NCBI GenBank assembly: GCA_030686995.1 | Contig: CM060693.1 | Coordinates: 116,782,728-116,846,727 of the forward strand | Direction: 5' to 3' | Length of the DNA stretch: 64,000 bases | DNA from: Artemisia argyi | Taxonomy: Eukaryota > Streptophyta > Magnoliopsida > Asterales > Asteraceae | Part shown: in pieces, positions 60,699-64,000 of the stretch | Layout of the letters: each line of letters starts with the position of its first letter | How positions within the stretch are numbered: the stretch's first letter is position 1 | Program-made: the position numbers and the translations under genes | The notes under the pieces: generated by a model | What the model was told of the DNA's origin: nothing | Databases searched by the model: none | Seen by the model: only the letters and a program-made list of their open reading frames with translations

Positions 60699-60716
60699 TG
60701 GCGCTGCTGCCGGGGA
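60699..60716 (+). other. Athila-2 primer binding site
   Basis: TGGCGCTGCTGCCGGGGA lies 5 nt after the LTR. It is the same type as in Athila-1 with one change. The leader that follows, to 61212, holds A- and T-rich runs and no ORF. Confidence 0.85.
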
Positions 60717-61212
60717 AGGTTGAAGTGAATTTTTGGTTTTCGTTTTCGAAATTGTGTTTTGAAAACCTTCCTTGTATATATTTTTTATAAAAACCAAAAA
60801 AAAAATTGAAAAATAAAAAACACTTTTCCTAAAGTGTTTTCAAAAATACCAAAAAGAAAGTTGTAGCCTAGACTCTCCCGTGGAAGGGGGGAGTTGTAAA
60901 CCAAATAAGTTTCCCATTATAAGAACACGTGAAATTAGTTGCTAATCGGATTACTTTAAATTCTACAACCGAATAAGCGGAAGATACGGAAAGCTTTGAC
61001 ATTAAATTGCAAGCTGAAGAGAGAAACACTCTTCTCTCCCGTTCCGTCGCGAGTAGTTTTGAAGGAAACGGTTACTATTAACGTAACGTTTGATAAAAAA
61101 AAAGTTTTAAGTTTTTGAATTTTATTTTTCCAAAAATAAAAAAATACAAAAAGATTTTCCTTTTCCATTTTGATTTTCTTTTATTTTTCAAATTTGTGAT
61201 TTTTGTGGTGTA

Positions 61213-62719
61213 TGAACACCCAATCATCTTCTAAACGTCTTATTTCTCCACTTTCGAACCAAGAAAGTTTGATTCGTCAAACACACAAAGTTCTTTTCCC
61301 AAACGTTGAGGAAATGGAACAAAATAACCACAATAATCAACACCCTCCGGTGGGTGATATCTAAAATGTGCCAGCTCCTGATCTCCGAACGATGGAGGAG
61401 TTGTGCCAACCGACAATGAATGGAAGAGGCGGTCCGATTGCCCCTCTCAATATCGAGGCTACGGATTTTTGACTCAAACATCATATGATTCAACAAGTCC
61501 AAAATTCATGCCAATTTCACGGTTTACGGCTGACGACGCCAACAAGCATCTTGACAAATTTTTAACCGTCACCCAAAGTATGAAACAACATGGGGTCTCC
61601 GATGAAGCCCTTCGTCTTTCTCTCTTCCCCTATTCTTTGACGCATCATGCCACCGCTTGGTTTGATCGTCTTCCCAAGAACTCGATTCATACCTTCGAAG
61701 AAATGGTATCGAAGTTCTTGGCGAAATATTTTCCACCATCGATGGTGACGAAACTCCGAAATGACATTTGCAATTTTCGTCAGCTTCCCGACGAATCTTT
61801 ATTCGAAGCTTCAGAACGTTACAAGCTTGCTATTGATCGGTGTCCAAACCATAATATGCTTCTTGTTACGATAATCGATACATTTTACAATGGTTTGACT
61901 TTGCGACATCGGGACACGATCAATACAGCTGCTGGTGGAACTTTTATGCAACGACGTCCTGAAGATTGTTACGAACTTAATGAGAATATGACTGCTCATT
62001 ACAATTACTGGGATTCCTCAACCGAGAGGAATGAGTCAACAAGAGCAACCGCTGCTCACAATTCTTCTACGTCTAATTCTGAAATAGCCGCCATTACTAA
62101 GAAACTCGATGATTTGTCTACTGCTGTTTTACGAATGCATCAAATGACTCAGAATAAAACTCAAGTAAAAAAACATCAAGTCAATATGGTCAACCATGTT
62201 TGTGAGACTTATGGTGGTCCTCATTCGTATTTTGAGTGCCCAGCCTCCGGTGGCTTCACTCACGAGAATGTGTATGCTACTTCGGGAACCTACAATATGG
62301 GGGGTAATGGATACCAACCACAGGGAGACCGAAATCTTCTTAGCTACCATTCTAACAATTACATTGGACCACCCGGTTTCAATCAACAGAATCAAGTCAA
62401 TCAAGTGAATCATAACGTGCAAAACCGAAACAATCAATTTAACCAAAATCAAAATCAAAACCGTATTAACAATGGTTTTCAAAATCAAAATCAAGGTTTT
62501 CATCAAAATCGGGAAAATTATAATCAAGGCCCGAATCAAGGGAATTTTCAAGGAAATTACGGAAATTTTCAAAATGCTAATCATGGGAATTACAATCGAA
62601 ATTTTCAAAATCATGGTTTCAATAACAATAAATGTGGACAAAATTTTCAAAATCCAGTTGTGAATCAAAATCAGTCGTCCTCGGATGAGTTACTTAAGCA
62701 GTTTATGAAAAATCAATAG
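61213..62719 (+). pseudogene. Athila-2 gag, frameshifted
   Basis: ATG 61213 (MNTQSSSKRLISPLSNQ) opens the first frame, which has stops at 61363 (TAA) and 61471 (TGA). Near 61525 a frameshift moves to a frame open through 62719. This carries the retrotransposon Gag core: DDANKHLDKFLTV, LSLFPYSLTHHATAWFDRLP, FLAKYFPPSMVTKLRNDICN and FYNGLTLRHRDTINTAAGGT. The knuckle CETYGGPHSYFEC has Tyr in place of the second Cys. The C-terminus (62380-62690) is strongly Asn/Gln-rich with NQNQ and GNFQNxNHGNYNRNF repeats. Structural Gag in intact relatives. Confidence 0.9.
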
Positions 62720-63781
62720 GAAATGAATAAAAAGTTTATTTATCAAATGGCTTAAATGAATAAGCGTTTCAATGATCGACCCTAGGGCTTGGGTACTCTT
62801 CCAAGCAACACGATCGCTAACCCTAGGGGCGATGCAAAAGCGATCACGACTAGAAGTGGTGTTTCATACGATGGACCAACGGATCTGACTACCTCTTCCT
62901 CTTCTTCTCCTAAGGTAGTCACCCGTGAAACCGAGGTGACAACAGATACGGAAATTCCTATTAACAATGGAAGGACCGAAAACATCCAACCTCTGGTGGT
63001 TTCAACGTCAAAAGGAAAATATAAAGTCATTCACGAAGCTGAGAAAGAAATTCCCCTCAAAACAAAATTACCTTATCCGTCACGCTTAAATGAACAAAAG
63101 CACCGTGAGAGAGATAAAAACCAGATGGAAAAGTTTTATCAGATTTTTCAAGAATTGCAGTTTGATATAAGTCTTGCAAATGCTATATTTTTGATGCCTA
63201 AATTTGCTTCAATGTTAAAAGGTCTTTTGAATAATAAAGAAAAATTATTTGAAATGTCAAAAACCCAGATGAATGAGAATTGCTCGGCGGTTATCCTCAA
63301 AAAGGTTCCCGAAAAGCTTGAAGACCCCGGTCAATTTCTCATTCCTTGCAATTTTCTGGGTATGGTTCAATGCTTCGCCTTGACCGATCTTGGCGCTAGC
63401 ATTAACCTAATGCCGTTATCCATTTGGAAAAAGTTGTCTTTACCCGATTTGACTCCGACTTGCATGACCCTCGAGCTTGCAGATCGAACTACTTCCCGCC
63501 CGATGGGAATAGCCGAGGATGACTTCGTCAATGTGGGAAAATTTCATTTCCCTGCCGATTTTGTCATTGTTGATTTTGATGCTGATCAACGGGTACCTCT
63601 CATTCTCGGGAGAGGTTTCCTAAGGACTGGCTGTGCTTTAATTGATGTTTTCGATGAAGAAATTACCCTACGTGTTGGTACCGAAGCCGTAACGTTTAAT
63701 TTGGATCAAACCGCGAGATACTCCTCCGATTATGACAAATCCTCCGGAGCCCGAGCTCAAGGATTTACCTCCTCATCTTGA
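62720..63781 (+). pseudogene. Athila-2 protease region, broken
   Basis: In the same frame as the end of gag, after stops near 62719, 62752 and 62783. The open part (62789-63781) has ITTRSGVSYDGP, a Lys/Glu-rich linker and the retropepsin: ALTDLGASINLMPLSIWKKL (active-site DLG, where DTG/DSG is usual) and DFDADQRVPLILGRGFL. The text after RYSSDYD is joined to RT-proximal sequence with a frame change, so about 100 residues of linker found in Athila-1 are missing here. Confidence 0.88.
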
Positions 63782-64000
63782 ATACGCTTTTTTAGAAGGA
63801 ACCGATAAACTTCCAGTCATAATTTCAAAAGAACTTAAAAATGAGGAGAAGAACTGTCTCTTAGATGTGCTCAAGAAGCATAAAAGTGCCATCGCTTGGC
63901 AAATTTCCTATATCAAGGGTATCGACCCTCGTTTTTGTACTCACAAGATTTTACTTGAAGACAATTACAAACCTTCCTTCCAACAACAACGACGGGTTAA
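63732..64000 (+). pseudogene. Athila-2 reverse transcriptase, N-terminal part (cut by window end)
   Basis: An open frame starting near 63732 ([21 protein letters not shown]) aligns with residues about 35-125 of the Athila-1 pol segment, through FCTHKILLEDNYKP. It is in a different frame from the protease and overlaps its last codons. The window ends before the first RT motif. Confidence 0.85.

Larger units (their letters stand above)
49310..64000 (+). mobile_element. Athila-2: second Athila-type element, running off the window
   Basis: In order: 5' LTR (49310-52738 plus 60421-60693), PBS (60699-60716), leader, broken gag, protease, start of RT, and window end. The 5' LTR is split by the element at 52739-60415. 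The LTR begins TGATGTGTG and ends CAATCA. The five bases before it are AATCA; the right duplication lies beyond the window. Confidence 0.85.

Noticed and set aside
62129..62668. 179-residue minus-strand ORF rich in Ile/Leu, looking like a membrane protein
   Set aside because: Antisense of the Asn/Gln-rich Gag tail; AAT/CAA codons read in reverse give Ile/Leu.

Overview
The window is plant nuclear DNA: one intron-rich host gene at the left edge, followed by about 57 kb of nested LTR retrotransposons. The copia Gag, the Athila-type Gag-Pol and the copia 3' accessory ORF resemble sequences I associate with Asteraceae genomes (Tanacetum/Artemisia/Chrysanthemum type). That taxonomic guess is from memory and was not searched. 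No bacterial, organellar, tRNA, rRNA or CRISPR features were seen.

Layout. (1) 160-5857, minus strand: a seven-exon gene for a membrane-anchored J-domain protein with an intact HPD motif. Its introns hold a hAT-type MITE (295-1075), a MULE-type foldback MITE (1180-1550), another probable MITE (4243-4560) and a 34-base poly-C run. A further foldback element lies at about 6260-6700. (2) 6912-12161, plus: the 5' part of a Ty1/copia element (LTR, PBS, broken gag, coiled-coil spacer). (3) 12162-27786, minus: an Athila-type Ty3/gypsy element with LTRs of about 4.2 kb, no gag, and a nearly open pol. It carries a solo Tekay-type LTR (17180-20633, target duplication gtttt). Its right LTR is cut at 27786. 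(4) 28278-44222, plus: a Tekay-type chromovirus derivative (TSD aacgc). Its 5' LTR was split by a related gag-only element on the minus strand (30909-36714, TSD cttgc). (5) 46240-48735, minus: the 3' end of a second copia element with its accessory ORF. (6) 49310-64000, plus: a second Athila-type element running off the window. Its 5' LTR was split by a complete gag-only element (52739-60415, minus, TSD gtata, two 1403-bp LTRs).

None of the retroelements looks autonomous. All coding regions have stops, frameshifts, catalytic substitutions or missing domains, and most stops look like C-to-T transitions. The target duplications fix the insertion order inside each nest.

The strongest candidates for something little described are structural: (a) a stem-loop plus AAGTGTRRGGG module repeated through the 3' regions of two different Athila/Tat-like elements, whose last copy is the polypurine tract; (b) a conserved hairpin at the U5 end of Tekay LTRs, and an element whose whole 5' 'LTR' is that hairpin with its loop inverted; (c) a dense array of TGACGCCGTCA-like sites directly upstream of an LTR TATA box; (d) an acidic ORF of unknown function where gag should be in the outer Tekay element.

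Identities and counts are by eye, and boundaries come from visible TG...CA ends, target duplications, PBS and PPT. No database search was possible.
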